A DNA stretch of 64,000 bases from the NCBI GenBank assembly GCA_040954595.2, contig CM082593.2, positions 7,378,001 through 7,442,000 of the forward strand. The letters are read 5' to 3'. Below are positions 12,593 to 26,226 of the stretch, piece by piece. Below the pieces are notes generated by a model. That model searched no databases. It was given only the letters and a program-made list of their open reading frames with translations, and was not told the DNA's origin. This DNA is from Balanoglossus misakiensis (taxonomy: Eukaryota > Hemichordata). The position numbers were made by a program, and so were the translations under genes. Numbering within the stretch: position 1 is the stretch's first letter; every line of letters starts with the position of its first letter.

Positions 12593-14077
12593 ACGCATTA
12601 CATTAGAAACAATATTCCTCGTGTGTGTGATCGCTTTGCTGGAACTTGTACAATTTGATATCGTAATTATTATTGCGTGAAAATGAACATATAACAATGA
12701 CTAGTCATAATCATTTAAGCGATGCATCACCACATTATGTGCGAAAACACCAGCGGATGACCTATCGAAATCGAAAAAGGGGTCTTTACGCAGGAGAATG
12801 CGTGCGTGGAACAGCGACAGGCTGCTTCGTCATTGGGAAACCGAATTTTTGAGTTTGGGGCGTGTATGAAGCCACGTTAGATGTAGACTTGCTCCAAGTC
12901 TATGGGCTTCATTATGTGTAGGGAACGCGCAGTCGACGCTACCCGAAACCACAAGCTCAGTCCCAAATTCGAAACTCACCTCACTACCAAAAACACGCTC
13001 AAGGCAAGCATTCACGCAAAAAGTATTGAAATTATTTATTAAGACAAAAAAACCCACCGAAAACACATTAGGCCTAAGTATTGAGATTTAAAAATCACCA
13101 AGCGACTAGTGGGCTAGTCTAGATTGTATGACGCAGGGGGGCGTATAAGACTTATCTCCAAATTACTTATGGCTAAACTACTTCAGACGAAGTGGACGGA
13201 GTACAGATAATTTCTTGGGGACTAAACATTATGGCTCTATACGCCTGGTGCGATGCGAAAAGCACAATCCTAAAGTTTGGTCCGGCGCCGGCAACGATAT
13301 ACAGGTCACGTGGTTTCCCTTTGACCTTTGCGCTACATTTTTTAAACTTTGTACTATATTTTCGATTGTTGTCCTTTTTTATTTTTATTGCTAATGTCAG
13401 ACGTCACAATACGCAGACTGGACATGGTTTTCTTTATACTTCCGCATTGAACAAAACTATTTGCCTTATCCACTGTGAGTCACAACAGTCTCACTTGACA
13501 CGGTTATAAAACTGGCGTACGTCACTGGCATTGGTAAGGCCAACTTGAACAGAACGACCGACGATAAATTTCAGCTCCGGAATGGAAATTTCGTGCGCGA
13601 TCCACCGTGATCCTGATTTTTTTTATTTTTACATTTAAGTTTTTTTTCTGATCGAGTTTCTCATATGCCCACGATTCGCTATTGCTGAGAAATGGGTGAA
13701 ATGTTCACTCAAATTATTGTTGTTGACGTCACTGTGACGTGTGTGGCACCGGTTTTTCTAGATTGGAAGATCTGCTGTGAGTGGACTGTGGAAATACTCA
13801 TAAATAACCCGGTACGGATACTACTTTTTTGAAAATTAGGTTAGGCAGGTCGGAAATCTTCTAGGATTTTGGATTTTTTCGAACTTCTGCTGTGTGTTTT
13901 GAAGGCGCCTAAAATGCCGGACTGTCACCAGTTCATGCACTTGGCTTTTAAATATTTGGGGTTGGTCAGCCTGAGAACCACAACAATGTTTCGGCCGTAG
14001 GCCTACAAAGGAGGGAAAGATCACCAAGAAAGATTTCTTCATAAAAGTATAGTTCGCATAGTTTAATAATCTTTAAG
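12593..14077. other. Intergenic region between convergent genes B and C
   Basis: No gene supported. The sequence is AT-rich with poly-T runs near 13618-13645. ATTAAA on the minus strand at 14078-14083 may end the gene C transcript. Confidence 0.35.
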
Positions 14078-14285
14078 TTTAATAGAGCTATGAAAAAAAT
14101 CTCGACAGTGAAATATTTACAGTTTCAGTGATTTGTCTAAACAAAAGTACATATTATAATCTTGTAAATTATATAAATAAAGTTCATTGTGTTCGCCATA
14201 AATAAAAGTTACAATAAACAAATTTATATAAAGAAAAAAATACAACGGTGTTCTGTAATGTGTTCCTCGCAAGAAGGACAACTGA

Positions 14286-14303
14286 CGTCACTAAAACGCA
14301 ACA
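14286..14303 (-). promoter_or_regulatory. Conserved 3' UTR stem-loop, IL-17-like gene C
   Basis: On the minus strand this reads TGTTGC-GTTTTA-GTGACG. Relative to the other copies, two stem bases changed (A to G on each arm), and pairing is kept as G-U wobbles. The hexaloop GUUUUA is closed by C-G. It lies about 315 bases after the stop of gene C. Confidence 0.55.
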
Positions 14304-14617
14304 TACATGAAATTCCCATAAGATGACCCTGTGTGGTTTAATTTTGTCAATCCACGTCGTTTTGATGGGAACATAACTGTTATAACAAGACGCGTTACTT
14401 GCGTAATGATTAAAAAAAAGACACATATCAAGTCGCTGGATCCGAAGATAAAAAAATTAACTCGCAAACCCATTTAGACTGAAAATATGGCTGTTTAAAA
14501 CATAAAATAATACAATTTCTACGTACTTTGTTGTGCTATGAATGTAAGCACCATGAGTTTGTATTCGTTTCGGACGGATCTGTAATTTTGCGCCAATATG
14601 AACTAGTATATTTTGAG

Positions 14618-15968
14618 TTATCTTCTTTCTCTTGCGCATGTGCAAGCAATAGGTATATCGATTTGCACGGCGTTGTACTGGTAAATTCCCCCGATGCAGA
14701 TGTTACTGTTACGTAAGACCCAAACCTGATGCATGAGTTTCTCACATCTGTACATCACGTGGTACCCGGATTCTCTGGAGTCGTCTAAGCAGTTCTTGCA
14801 CTGGTAACATTCGGCTTGAAGCAAGGTGGGCGGGTAGCGCTGGTCGTCGGTGTCTTCGACGTTGTAGAACGGGCAGTTGGATCGCAGTTCCAGGGCAGCT
14901 CCACGTCCGTAGTCGTCGCCGGGACAGGCTGACGAATTTGGCGGGCTGTGGGCTCCCGGTGTCGTCGCGAAGGAAAGGGCGTTGTTGGTGTACTGGCTCA
15001 GCATAGCTCGGAGGTCGTCTTGGCTCGGGTGTTGACACACATCTCGCTTGACTGGGTTGCCATGGGTACGACTGACGGAGATTGCGCACAGGATAATTGC
15101 AAACTGCGAAAAAAATAATTATGAAAACGTCATAAAATTTGTTACATAGATTGATTTTCATTTCAAAAACTATAGTTTTAAAGTAATATTTTAAACTGTT
15201 GTAGTGTTGTGAGAATTTCCAAACAATTTTGAAGCAAGTTGACTAAACCATGTGTTCTTTCGTGGAGGTCTACTGTTTCAAGGCAAACGTCCAGTTATTT
15301 CCCAGACTTAGATGGTTTCGGTTACTTCAACTATTAGCAATTTCCTGGTATAATAAAACCCTTGAAATCTAAACTACGGTCTTACTAAGGAGTGTACTGT
15401 TTTGATGAAGTTGCTGTTAATCTCGACTACACGGATTTCCGGATGAAATAGAATTTGGTCACATTAATTATTTATTTTTTATTCTGGACAGAGTGGTGGA
15501 CGCTCATGTTGGTGAAGATTTTAAGGTTCCCTGGAAACTATTCTTGCCCCACATTTCGGCAATGCTAAAATATAAGTGACGACTTTATGAATTAATACGG
15601 CGAGTTTGATTCCGTTATGTGTGTGATTGGTAGTGCGTTGAATTGCATGGATGATGTCAATATACCAACTGGAAATGCTCATGGTGTGGGTCGGATTCTG
15701 TGTGCTGGTGCAGTGAATGTGTAGTGATTTTATTAAACGGGTTCGGATTCCTGAGAAAACGTTTTCCCTTGAAATTCTCACCCTACAGAAATATCGTTTG
15801 ATGACGGAACTGATTATGCATGCATACAGGTTGTTGATCACGTGGTCTAAAGTGGGGTGGCACACGTGAAAGTCTTATGGAACAAAAATGTGCCGTTTGT
15901 TATAAAATGCCTCTACACGTTAAAAACAAAAAAAAACTCACCAAGAAATGTGTGTATGATTGGTCCAT
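14618..15968 (-). CDS. IL17-like: Interleukin-17-like secreted cytokine, gene C (inverted)
   Basis: Exons on the minus strand are 15968-15942 (MDQSYTHFL, donor TTG|GTGAGT) and 15103-14618 (after TTCGCAG), phase 0, 170 residues. The hydrophobic part FAIILCAISV completes the signal peptide and GNPVKR gives the dibasic site. The mature IL-17 domain differs from gene B at only five residues by my count (A/V before the first Cys, P/A in GAP, T/M and H/Q after CEKL, V/I before the last CTC), and most DNA differences are scattered single bases. It keeps PPNSS and C163/C165. It is the only member transcribed leftward. Similarity to B starts at CCATGGCAACC and ends at the stop codon, which points to gene conversion. 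Confidence 0.92.
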
Positions 15969-16150
15969 GCTTATAGCGTTACTTGTAAATGTTGAAGTAA
16001 ATGGAAGGGTCTTGAATGAGTTTAGTCACGCGATGTCGGTGGACTTCGGTACCGTCGATGATCGTCCGGAAGGCTGAGGCCCAGTTGAGAGTAGTGTTCA
16101 CCTCCGTCGGAGTGTTCAAGTCGAATGGCTTTTTGCTCGAAATTCTCATG

Positions 16151-16262
16151 TTTTTATAGAAATGTTTCGACAGTACCAAATTAGCTCGCTCGGAAAGGAG
16201 CAACCTATTCGCGATCGCATGTTGCTAAAATTACGACAGGTTCCTGGCCGAGGGGAATTCCC
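16151..16262 (-). promoter_or_regulatory. Promoter of IL-17-like gene C: palindromic kB site and TATA box
   Basis: On the minus strand GGGGAATTCCC (16262-16252) is a perfect palindromic kB-type site, followed 95 bases on by TATAAAAA (16158-16151). Predicted start near 16125; no ATG intervenes before the start codon at 15968. Confidence 0.6.
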
Positions 16263-19200
16263 TCAGCCTGAGAGCTTTCTTCCGTGAACAAAACCAGCAC
16301 GACCGATCCGTGTGAATAATGGATCTTATTTTTTAATTAGGGTACTATAATACAATCGCTCTAAAATTATCTGATAGTTAGTAAACGAAGTGAGTCACTG
16401 TCATGACAACCAGGTAAACAGTCGAGTCCCCCGCGGCCAGCGGCTGTGTTGTTGGGGACGTGACGCCTGGAGTAACCGTACGGGCCAAAAACTGCACCGT
16501 TAGTATTATACACACTTTTGGGACTCGACTGATAAAACATATTTACATTTATACAGGCGCATATACCCATGCGCACTAGTGTCAGCCATTTCTGCAATGT
16601 ACCGCGTCGACCAAAGCTGCAAACGATCAAATCGGCTCTGTAATCTGTTTTTGAGACCTCGAGTGGGCAACTTATATGGGAAGACATTCTCATGTGACAC
16701 AGGACAAACAACGCATTGCCCATCGTGTAATAAACGTACAAACATTTTACAATTTTTGTTAAATTCTTCACCTATTCTAGTTTCATTACAAAACTTGCCT
16801 TGTATTTCTTGTCTTGCAACCCGTAGGTTTCACTGTACTTTTGCAGAATACAATTGTGTTATCGATATTCATCTAATCTTAACGACGTCATCGAGTCTAC
16901 TGGGTTCGCCCCCAAAATATGGTTTGTAAACAAGCCCTTTATTGATTTTATTGCGCAATCGATTGCTTCTCAGAATAGCTGAATTTACTTCATGCGATGT
17001 TATGAAACCTGAGTTCAAAATAAAGATACGTTCTTTTGCTCTCAGCCATTATTAAGACTGTTTAAATAATTAATTGTAGACTGCAGGAACAGCTAAAGAC
17101 GTCTCAATGTTTAAGGATAACTGTGTCAGAATACAGAGAAAACAACCGACACGATAGTACAGTGACTCGTACATTCAACCAGGCGGGAAAACTGACAGGA
17201 ACGACGAACAGCTGCCGCACACTTCAGGGTGTCCACCGGAAAGTTCGACAACTTTCTTCCCTTTGTCCGAAATTTCACAACGTCTAAATCAAAAGGCGAG
17301 GTATAAGATTGTGACGTCATACACACGCGGTACGCGTCGCTTCGTGACTTACGATAATGTCGCACATCGCTGATGACGATATCTTGTGACTCACCCAAAA
17401 GGAACATTCGAAAGTCGTACGGGGAAGTGCAGGACGAACTGTTATCAAGAGGTTACCATACGGAGGTATACAAAACTAAGGTATATCTTCTGGACGTATA
17501 CACTAAAGTAGATCGTCTATGATGACCTTGGCAGTGTGAAGCTGGTCATTTTTGTCATTGTTCCATGACGGAATAAAATCAATCACTTTTTTCACATCGA
17601 AATTATCTTTTCTTAGGAACTGATTAACCCACAGTCGGGAAAATTAAACTTTAATTATTATTTTCTATCCGCAACTTGACAAAAAATAGAAGATTTCTAA
17701 TGTATCTCTCGCCATACAGCAATATCATTTCGTCTAAAATTCCTATTCATAAAGAGTTCATAACCGAAATCAGTCTAACTTATTTTCTATTTTGCCTATA
17801 TTAATGAAATTTTACCACAAAATGTTGATCTTGTACCAAAATTGGCCAAAATAAATATTGGTTGTCGTCGTGATGAAATTGCTGCAAAAAAGAAGTTATC
17901 TAAACGGAGGACAGAGCGAAAAATGTCGGGCTGGAATCAGACATTTAAAGGTGTCTCCATACTATGGAGGTATAAGGAAGTGGTCTCGCTAACTTACAAC
18001 GAAGAACATTGGTCTTAGTTGTGACCACCGCCTTCGCTTGTTATCATGGCGAACAATGGCAATGACGTAAAGGAGAACTGTCATGGACGGTGCCGATGGT
18101 GGCGCTCGCCATGAATCAGTCTGCTATGTCGACACACCCCCGTGTGTTTTATACGCACAGGAACTCGAGGAAAACCGGTATCTATAGTTGAAGATAGCTG
18201 TGAGATTTTGCATGGGTGTGTATGAAAATAATGGAGGGTAGTCGTTCAGACATTAAACAGGGGCCTTGGGCTTCATTGGAGTTCAACATCTGAACGATGC
18301 TTATAACATGACTCACAACAACATCTGGTGTACAGCATGGCCAATCACGAAGCACATACTGCTGTCCTGTCAGCCAATTGGCGTGGGTGTGTATGAAATG
18401 AATGGAGGGTAGTCGTTCAGACATTAAACAGGGGCCTTGGGCTTCATTGGAGTTCAACATCTGAACGATCTTTATAACACGACAACAACATCTGGTGTAC
18501 AACACGGCCAATCATAAAGCACACAGTCCTGTCAGCCAATTGGCGACTGGAACATGTACAACTATATACAGTGATTTTCATTGGTTGAGGATGCATGGCT
18601 TCACCAGGTGCTTTGAGACATCTGTGACTGTGCTTCATTCGTGTCACCTTTTTCACGGTAGAAGCCGCGTGTCGGATGACAACGAGTCCTCAGTGCTCGT
18701 TACCCAAAGTACGTAAAAATTTGAAGCAAAAAACATGGAAGAAGCTGACTTAAGCTCAGGTTTACCACATCAAAGCAGATTGTTTATGCCAAAGACGCAA
18801 TACTATAATTGCACACATCTTCATTTATTCCGGATTTTAAACCCATATGCCAAACACTCGCTTCATACAGAGGGGTATAGGGTTGGCCAGCGAGACAAAC
18901 GAGGAGCTCTTCGTCAGCATTTGGGTGGTAGAAAGACTTTGTGGTTAAAATACAGCTACGGTGGCGGCCATATTCGCTTGCGGCAAAGCTTTATTGTTTA
19001 TCTGGTTAAAACTTGCATATGCACTCATATTTAGGGTTTATAATGCTTGTGTATGGTTCACTGCCTTCATCTGCATGGACTAATGGTAGTACAGTTTGAA
19101 ACAAAAATTATGATAATTATCCCAAAAGTTGCAGCTTATGTGCCTTTAAGTGCGGAAGAAACGCGGAAAAACCCGCGGAAGTACCAGACTCAGCGAGTCT

Positions 19201-20222
19201 AAAAAATGTCAACGATCGCAAAATTTATCTTATGACTACAATCGGAACTATTTTGTGCATGATTATAACCTCTCCATATCGTATAAATCAAGTGAATTAT
19301 ATGAAAACTACACTGACATTGTAGCAAATTGCTTGATTTCTGTACATATTAAGATTGGTTATTTACAAAAATTACTTTAATATTCTGCTAGATTGCGAAT
19401 GTCTATACATGTACTAATTTTTTTACAGAAATGTTCTCAAGACGTTATTCTCGCACAAGTAGTTCGGATCCGATCGTGGTAATTCGAGAGATACCTCGAA
19501 TGAATACAGGAATATTTTTTTAATAAAACGAGGCATGTCTATTGTAAAGCATAGTACCAAGTTGATTTCATCCATGGTTATGCGCATTCCATATTACACG
19601 CCGGAAGTGTGGATAAAAAACTTGGCAATGAAGGTTTTTATGACTACACCTGACCATGTAAATGTGCTTGGTTCCTTGTTCCTACTTACCGGCAAACAAA
19701 CTGTCAAAAATGCGTTCCTCAGTTTTGTCACGACATTATGACAAAAGATTTGATTGAGAGAAAAAAACGCAATTTGGAGATAGAAGTAATTTTTGTCGAA
19801 ATTCCGAAAATAAGCTTTTGAAGCATGGTTGCATAATGTGGAAAATCGCTGGGAAGTGGGTAATTAAGGGTCATAAATGTCGAGGGGTATCGAACGCGTC
19901 TGATCACTTGAAAACTGCACACACTTTCTTCGTTTTAGAACGCGCGTTGTCCTTAACCGTCCATTGAAGTCGTTGCATTCTGGTGGACGAATTATGACAT
20001 GTCAACGACTGTTGCTTTGATACCAATATTAATAAACGAGGGCATTATAATTTTAATTTGAGTTTTTCTTGATACTTGTGTTGATAAAGAAGTATTGCGG
20101 TCTGATAATTGTGGAAAGTACCGGTCAAAACAGTGACGACACTTTCAACTAAGAATAGAGTTCGTGATAAAAAAAAAACTTCAACCGCCAAGGTAAAAGA
20201 CATTTTTATTGGAGTAAAATCA
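16263..20222. other. Intergenic region C-D
   Basis: Divergent spacer between genes C and D. Apart from the tandem duplication at 18214-18546 nothing is recognisable; frames of up to 134 codons (for example 16367-16771 -) show no domain. Confidence 0.35.
18214..18546. repeat. Two-copy tandem duplication, 171-bp period
   Basis: Copy 1 is 18214-18384 and copy 2 is 18385-18546. Both start GGGTGTGTATGAAA and end CAGCCAATTGGCG. They differ by scattered substitutions and a few small indels (for example the loss of CTCA near 18483). No coding capacity is evident. Confidence 0.85.
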
Positions 20223-20230
20223 TATAAAAG
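20223..20230 (+). promoter_or_regulatory. TATA box of IL-17-like gene D
   Basis: TATAAAAG, 95 bases upstream of the start codon at 20325. No GGGGAANNCCC site was found in the preceding 700 bases, unlike genes A-C. Confidence 0.5.
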
Positions 20231-20324
20231 ACCTATTGCCATCCAAACCAAGTCACATTTTACTTGCTTTGAGAGAAGATCAAGACCGAAGCAGAGATTT
20301 CAACGTCAGAACACACGTACAACG

Positions 20325-21389
20325 ATGGCGTCATTAATGAAAACCACTCTGGTGAGTTTACATGATTTCTCGTTGAGTATACTCGAAATCTTTGGAAGCT
20401 TCATGTTTGCCGCTGTCTGTGCGCACGAGAACCATCATGTGGTGCAAGAAATGTGAGATGGTTGATACATGCTATACCCAGAAAGCTCTTCGTGGTTACT
20501 CACGTTCCGTGGCAGTAATAAGTTGAATTTCGAGAAAACGCTATTGTCATTTTCATGAAACTGTTCAAAAAATGCCGGAAGAGATGTTTATCCACTGATA
20601 TAAAGGAAGCACTATGTTACCATGCCCGATTACTAGTTTTTTATCAGAAAATATATTTCAACCATAGAAAAACTATAACACGTATGGAGAGTGAAGTTAA
20701 GGTCTTATTTGAGATGCAAAGCATAGGTCAACGTGTTCACAGTCTTTAACTGAAAATACACCGTTTGCTATTTAGTTTTCTTGATTTTAAAATTCATTTA
20801 AAAGTTTAAAAAAAAAAACAATATGACAATATTTTAAATTTTGAGTAGTCTCCAAACTTCGTGTTCTTTATCTTAATGTAAGCTTATTTTTTTTCCCCAA
20901 TACCAGGTCGCATTCCTTTTGTGTATGGCTCTTGCGGATAATGTCCATGGCAGTCCGGTCAAGCGAGAGGCATGCCAGTCCCCGAACGAGGATGCTCTCC
21001 GAGCCGAGTTGAAAGAGTTCGCGAACAACGCCCTGGGCTACGCGGTGACATCCGGGGCCTCCACCCCGCCCAACGTGACCGACTGCCCCGAGAGCTACGG
21101 GCCGGGCGCTCCGCTGGAACTGCGATCGAACTGCCCGTTCTACCATGACGGAGTCACCGACGGCAACCGGTACCCGCCGACCCTGCTGGAAGCCGAGTGC
21201 TACGACTGTGCCTATTGTCTCGATGATTCCTCCGAAACCGGGTTTCACGCCCTCTACCGATGTGAAAAACTCACCCGAGAAGTTGTAGTTTTGCAAAGGG
21301 GTGTGTGCAGTAACGGCACTCATTACGATTACAACCCTGTCGTCTACGACATAGCCATCGCTTGCACCTGCGCAAGAAGTCGTATATAA
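20325..21389 (+). CDS. IL17-like: Interleukin-17-like secreted cytokine, gene D
   Basis: Exons 20325-20351 (MASLMKTTL, donor CTG|GTGAGT) and 20907-21389 (after TACCAG) join in phase 0 to 169 residues. The signal peptide continues VAFLLCMALADNVHG, then SPVKR supplies the dibasic site. IL-17 features are NCPFYHDG, RYPPTLLEAECYDCAYC, YRCEKL and terminal CTC (C162, C164) ARSRI. Two N-glycosylation sequons are visible, NVT in the PPN loop and NGT near the C-terminus. It groups with B and C (LELRSNCPFY, CLDDS, CARxR) but is clearly diverged from them. Confidence 0.92.
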
Positions 21390-21702
21390 AATAACCATAA
21401 ATAGCTCTAACGCTTCGATACTTCTGGAAAACGAAATTATGAAGACTGCATTTTTCATTGGCGGAATTGCTATTTAAATTAGAAATTAGGGATTTTCTTA
21501 TTATTAAGCGTATTATCAATATCATCACTGCATATATTCATCTTAAGTTATTTTTTGCTCAAAATCGTCTACTCTTACATGAGCACTAGACATTTCATTC
21601 TGACGTGTACAATATGTACAATTTTCCTCGCGAGTATCACGCATGTTATTCTTAAAGATTTCCCAACAAAGAATGTGTTTTGTCAAAAAAATTTAAAATG
21701 TA

Positions 21703-21720
21703 TGTTACGTTGTAGTGACA
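21703..21720 (+). promoter_or_regulatory. Conserved 3' UTR stem-loop, IL-17-like gene D
   Basis: TGTTAC-GTTGTA-GTGACA, a six-pair stem with hexaloop GUUGUA, 314 bases after the stop and 140 bases before the AATAAA at 21860. Confidence 0.6.
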
Positions 21721-21859
21721 CAATAATGTATACCCCGTTCCAGGGCTATTTTCGTAAGGCATTATGGTGCGCATGCGCATGGCCATTGACTCATTTGTCG
21801 CTGGATATCTCATGTTTACTCTGTAACGAAACCGCAGTGAATAGACTGCTTGCATTGCA

Positions 21860-21865
21860 AATAAA
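21860..21865 (+). terminator. Probable polyadenylation signal, gene D
   Basis: AATAAA followed by a T-rich stretch, about 470 bases after the stop. Confidence 0.45.
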
Positions 21866-24800
21866 GTTACTTTCTGACGGACATCTATACATGGTCAAAT
21901 GAAAGATTGAGTGTCTCGTTCTCAAACAAGTAATGTAACATCGCAGATCACGTCGTTGTGAGGGTGTATAGACATGGACGCAGGTATAGGCCTATGCAAT
22001 AGTAACTGTGTATATTCTAGTTACTTGTTGGGTAGATTTTGTTCATATATTCACAGTATCTCTAAGTATAACCACAGTAGTTATGATCGAGCTGCTATTT
22101 TATTACGGAGATAAATCAGTAGGAGCTATGGATGCTACTTTACGCTTTGTTAGCAGTAGGCCTAATTCTGAACTTGAACGAGTCAGTTGTATGCCAACTT
22201 GGCCTACTCACTGACTGTATAGAGGAGACCAGAGAACATGACAGAACAGCACAGCACAGAACAGAACAAAGTAAAACATTGCAGAATTTCACACACAGAG
22301 TTTCCGCTTTGAGTTTGAAGCGACGTAGTAAATGTACCCCTTCTACAAATTTCATTCGCCTTCGAACAATAACACGTGACGTACGCGTTCCCTAAAGAGG
22401 TGCGCCGAGAGGTAACCATGAACACTGCTTCATTGACGGGTACAGCGTACACAAAGTATGACGGCATGGAACTTGATATTATAGGACTACGTCAAACTAC
22501 GTACGGCAACCGTGCCTTGCATGACGTCACAGCGGTCAATCGACCTCGCTTATACACGGTTGCCCCTTAATTCACACCCTGTGTGTACTACCGCCCAACA
22601 CCGTTAAAATTGATCGATACCGGGGTTTCCCCGCTCCGCTCGCCAGCCAAGCGTACTTCCTTCTTCGTCAGTCACAGACACATCCCTTTGTTAAGGTCAT
22701 CAGGCAAAAGAAAAAAAAGGGAAACGGTGCCCGAAAATACATATAGCGACACTTGATGTTCACGACACGGTTGTAATGCATCGTCGTAAACGACACGCCT
22801 TTTTACGACAACACCTCCTGCTCTGATTCGCGAGAATGAAGTCATGGTGCTTCTTTACTGAGACAGTTTTTCAGCTTTTATTGCAACGAACCTGGAAACT
22901 GCAAACTATGTCAACAAAGCAAACTCACAAAATGGTAGACAACGAAATCTTTTTTTGGCAGGGTCACAAAGTCTCTAAATTTCTTTGTATGACTTGAAAA
23001 GTTGCGCGTTTTTCTTGTGTAGAGTTTTTTACATTTTTCTCGAGTAAAAGTCGTATGCTTTTGTAAGACTGCTGTTTTCTCGAAAGCAATGACATGCTTT
23101 AAAGAGTTAAGTCGTGGACGCTATGTTTATTACTATCTCCTGCCTATGACAAACTTTGACCAGATTCTAATAAACCTTCCATGGTATGTATTGCGCGCGC
23201 ACAACTTCCGCCGGCGAGTTGGGTGGGTTATGATCGATTTTGCGTGAAAATCACCACAGTGATTAATGATTTGGGGGTGTATGTATATGACCATGGATCA
23301 CTCTCAAACCGGACATCCAAACGGCGTAAATACAAATACCCGGATTGAAATTGTTTTTGTTTTTTTATCCGCACTGTTTGCTCCGGGATGCGGACTTTAT
23401 AATCGGAAAACATGTTACAGCAACATAGATATGACTGATTCCACACCGATACAGAGAATAGACTTTACATACCTTGGGAAGTAATTTCAGCAAGTGAACT
23501 TCGTGGTAGCTGTTAACTGTGTCTGGGCTGATGATCAGTTTGCTTCGACGAAAACCTGTATCAGAGTAGTACGCTGTAGTCCGGACAGGTGGTAGACTGA
23601 ATGAAAGGCGCGTGGACTATAAGTGATATTTCAATACCTCTTCATGCAGAAGCTAGCGATCTTCTATGGATGGAATTGCGGAATTGAAATTTAGTAAAAC
23701 AGATCATTTGCTTTTCGGTAATTTGTGTTATTTATATTAGCCGTGATCGTTTCTGTCATCCGGGTCACGCGGCCAAAAATATCAACGGCACTTGAAATGA
23801 CATCCTCCGTAAAAAAAATAACACCAAAGGGTGGTGAATCTATCATTTTGCGCTGTAAAACTTCCCTTCCCGTGGAAATAATATAAGGAGATATAAGTAC
23901 AAAGGGATTGGATACTTGCTCAGTTACGCATTCAGGGCATTGTATAGTGTTTTCAATAAAAGCATAAACATTTTATCTAAAGGTATAACTGACACAGTGG
24001 AAGTTATCGGCCGAAAACCCTTCAGAGTTTCAGACGGGCGTCTGAAAAGCTGTCGTGTTTCAGTGTTCCATTGGCCAGTACTGTAAATGCACCCGAACAC
24101 ACCCACCCCTCCCATTTCCTTGAAATCAGATCAAACCATATATACCAGCAGGTAATTGTGAATAGATGGGGACGTACCTCTGGTCTTCTTATTTGTTGCT
24201 TAAAGTGGAGACGCCTTGTGACAATGAATGTTTCGCTAATATATGAGCAATTGACAGTTTACCGTGAACACTTTATCAGCGAAACATCTGGAGAAGTTCG
24301 ATATTTGAAACCCCCGGTAGAATCTTGTGACTCCGTTGTGAATGGGGATGGTCTCCATTACCGACGAAAGTACCCACGTATAAGGTGCTTGTAAAGTCCC
24401 TTATTTACCAGGATTACTCCAAAAGGACCAGACTTACTTTGACGCAAATTGAAATTAAATTATTATATGACGCTATAATCATTCAAAGTGATGTGAGATT
24501 AATACGGTTTCGTTCTGTGGGGGAAAGAATCGAAATAATAGAGAATTTTGAAATTGGTAGAAACTCACTAACTCACTCACTAACTCACTCACCCATTCAC
24601 TCGTGATATATCCGAATTAGGCCTAATCATTTTAATCAACGCCATTATAGCAAGTTTCAAAGTAGGAACATGAAAGATAATAAACGAAATTGACCAAATG
24701 CAAACTCCAGTGCGACGTTTAAGACATACTCGCCGCTGTCAGTGACGAGGAAAAAGAACTCTACCACCTGTATGTTTTGCTCTTTGGGACGTGTACATGT

Positions 24801-26226
24801 GTATTTATGTTCCTTTCTGATTTACAAACTTAGCTCAGGGCAAGCGAGAAGAGCTTGATTGCCGTTTCCACCACCACAGTCCTTCCACACACAGAATGGA
24901 CGTGTCTTCATGATGTCGCAAGTTGTTTTCACAGATTGCAAACATTCAGTGTATAGTTAAAAAGTGCCGCACCGACCGGAAGATTTCCTAAATATATTTT
25001 ACATCCACCCTTAAAATGGCATTCGTGTGGGCGCAAGTGGTTTTATGCTACCGTATAACGGACTCATATTGCATGCATAGTTGACATTTTTTCCCTCTGA
25101 AGGTGTGTCGGGATTTATTAATAATGACGGGAGAACTAAAGCAATCGGGGAAAAAATCATTCCGATGTGCTATGAAAATCTAATTACCTAGAAATGTAAG
25201 AGATCCGACTGTTTCTTAGTAAAATCTGGCATCAGCGACGGAGGATTAGCGATATTTATTGATTTCACTCCACACCATCTTTATATTTTATCACTATTGA
25301 AGTCATGGTGCCACTTGCTAAATGTTAGCTTATACTAGTATTAAAGAAAGGTGTGTATTTCATTGACAGGATTCATTAAAATTGATACAGAAGTAAGATT
25401 AATTTCCGATAGAAGTATCCATAAAGCAACACTTTAAATGAACATGTTGATTAACCAAATAAATTACAACTCCCCACAAAAACTGTAAACGAATTTATAG
25501 GGCCTAAGTAATTTTGAAAGAAATCTTGTGTTAGCTAATTTAGCAGAACACAGTTTCAAACTCCAAGTCTTATACATTCCAATAAATATCTACCAACACG
25601 AGCATTTGTGCGAAACCAATGTCAAGAGTACAGGACTAAAAAAACGTACACTAGAATACACTGGCAGATATCATGGACGAATTTTTGATATGTAGCATAT
25701 TAAACATCCACATTAGTCTAGGCTTTATACGCACTGTTCGCGCAACACCGGCAAAACCGGAAGTACTTGAAATAATTCTGTCTAAGCTACTTGTTTGCCT
25801 GATTCAATACACGAAGCTTCAAAATCTTGTGTGTGTATATTTTACTAATAATATCATCATTACCACAAGTGGCAGTATTTCAATTTGTGATTTATCAATA
25901 TTTATGGACAGTATCTAATACCTATTTCCCTCTGATGTACATCCTGGTAGGCAATCCATAGAGTCTACTGTATATTGTTAACATTCAATATTGAGTAGAA
26001 TGCTAAATAGGGGAAGTGTGGCTCCCTACTTCGGATCACGGTCATTGTGAATTTCTTCTCGACTCGTTCATACAGGATCACCGTTACTCATCTGTTAAAT
26101 ATAACCCCCTCCCCTCCCCCCTCTCGGTCTTGCTCGGTATGTCGACACATTCCGAAATTTGGAGTTCGGGATGCCTAAACAGATTCCAACATTACGCAAG
26201 TTTCCAAACTTGTAAGTCTAATAGGG
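21866..26226. other. Intergenic region D-E
   Basis: About 4.4 kb without a supported gene. It holds a CAGAACAGCA-type low-complexity tract near 22240-22270 and a CTCACTAA repeat at 24563-24603. No coding frame shows a domain. Confidence 0.35.
24563..24603. repeat. Simple repeat, ACTCACTA type
   Basis: Short imperfect array of ACTCACTA/ACTCACTC units. Confidence 0.8.
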
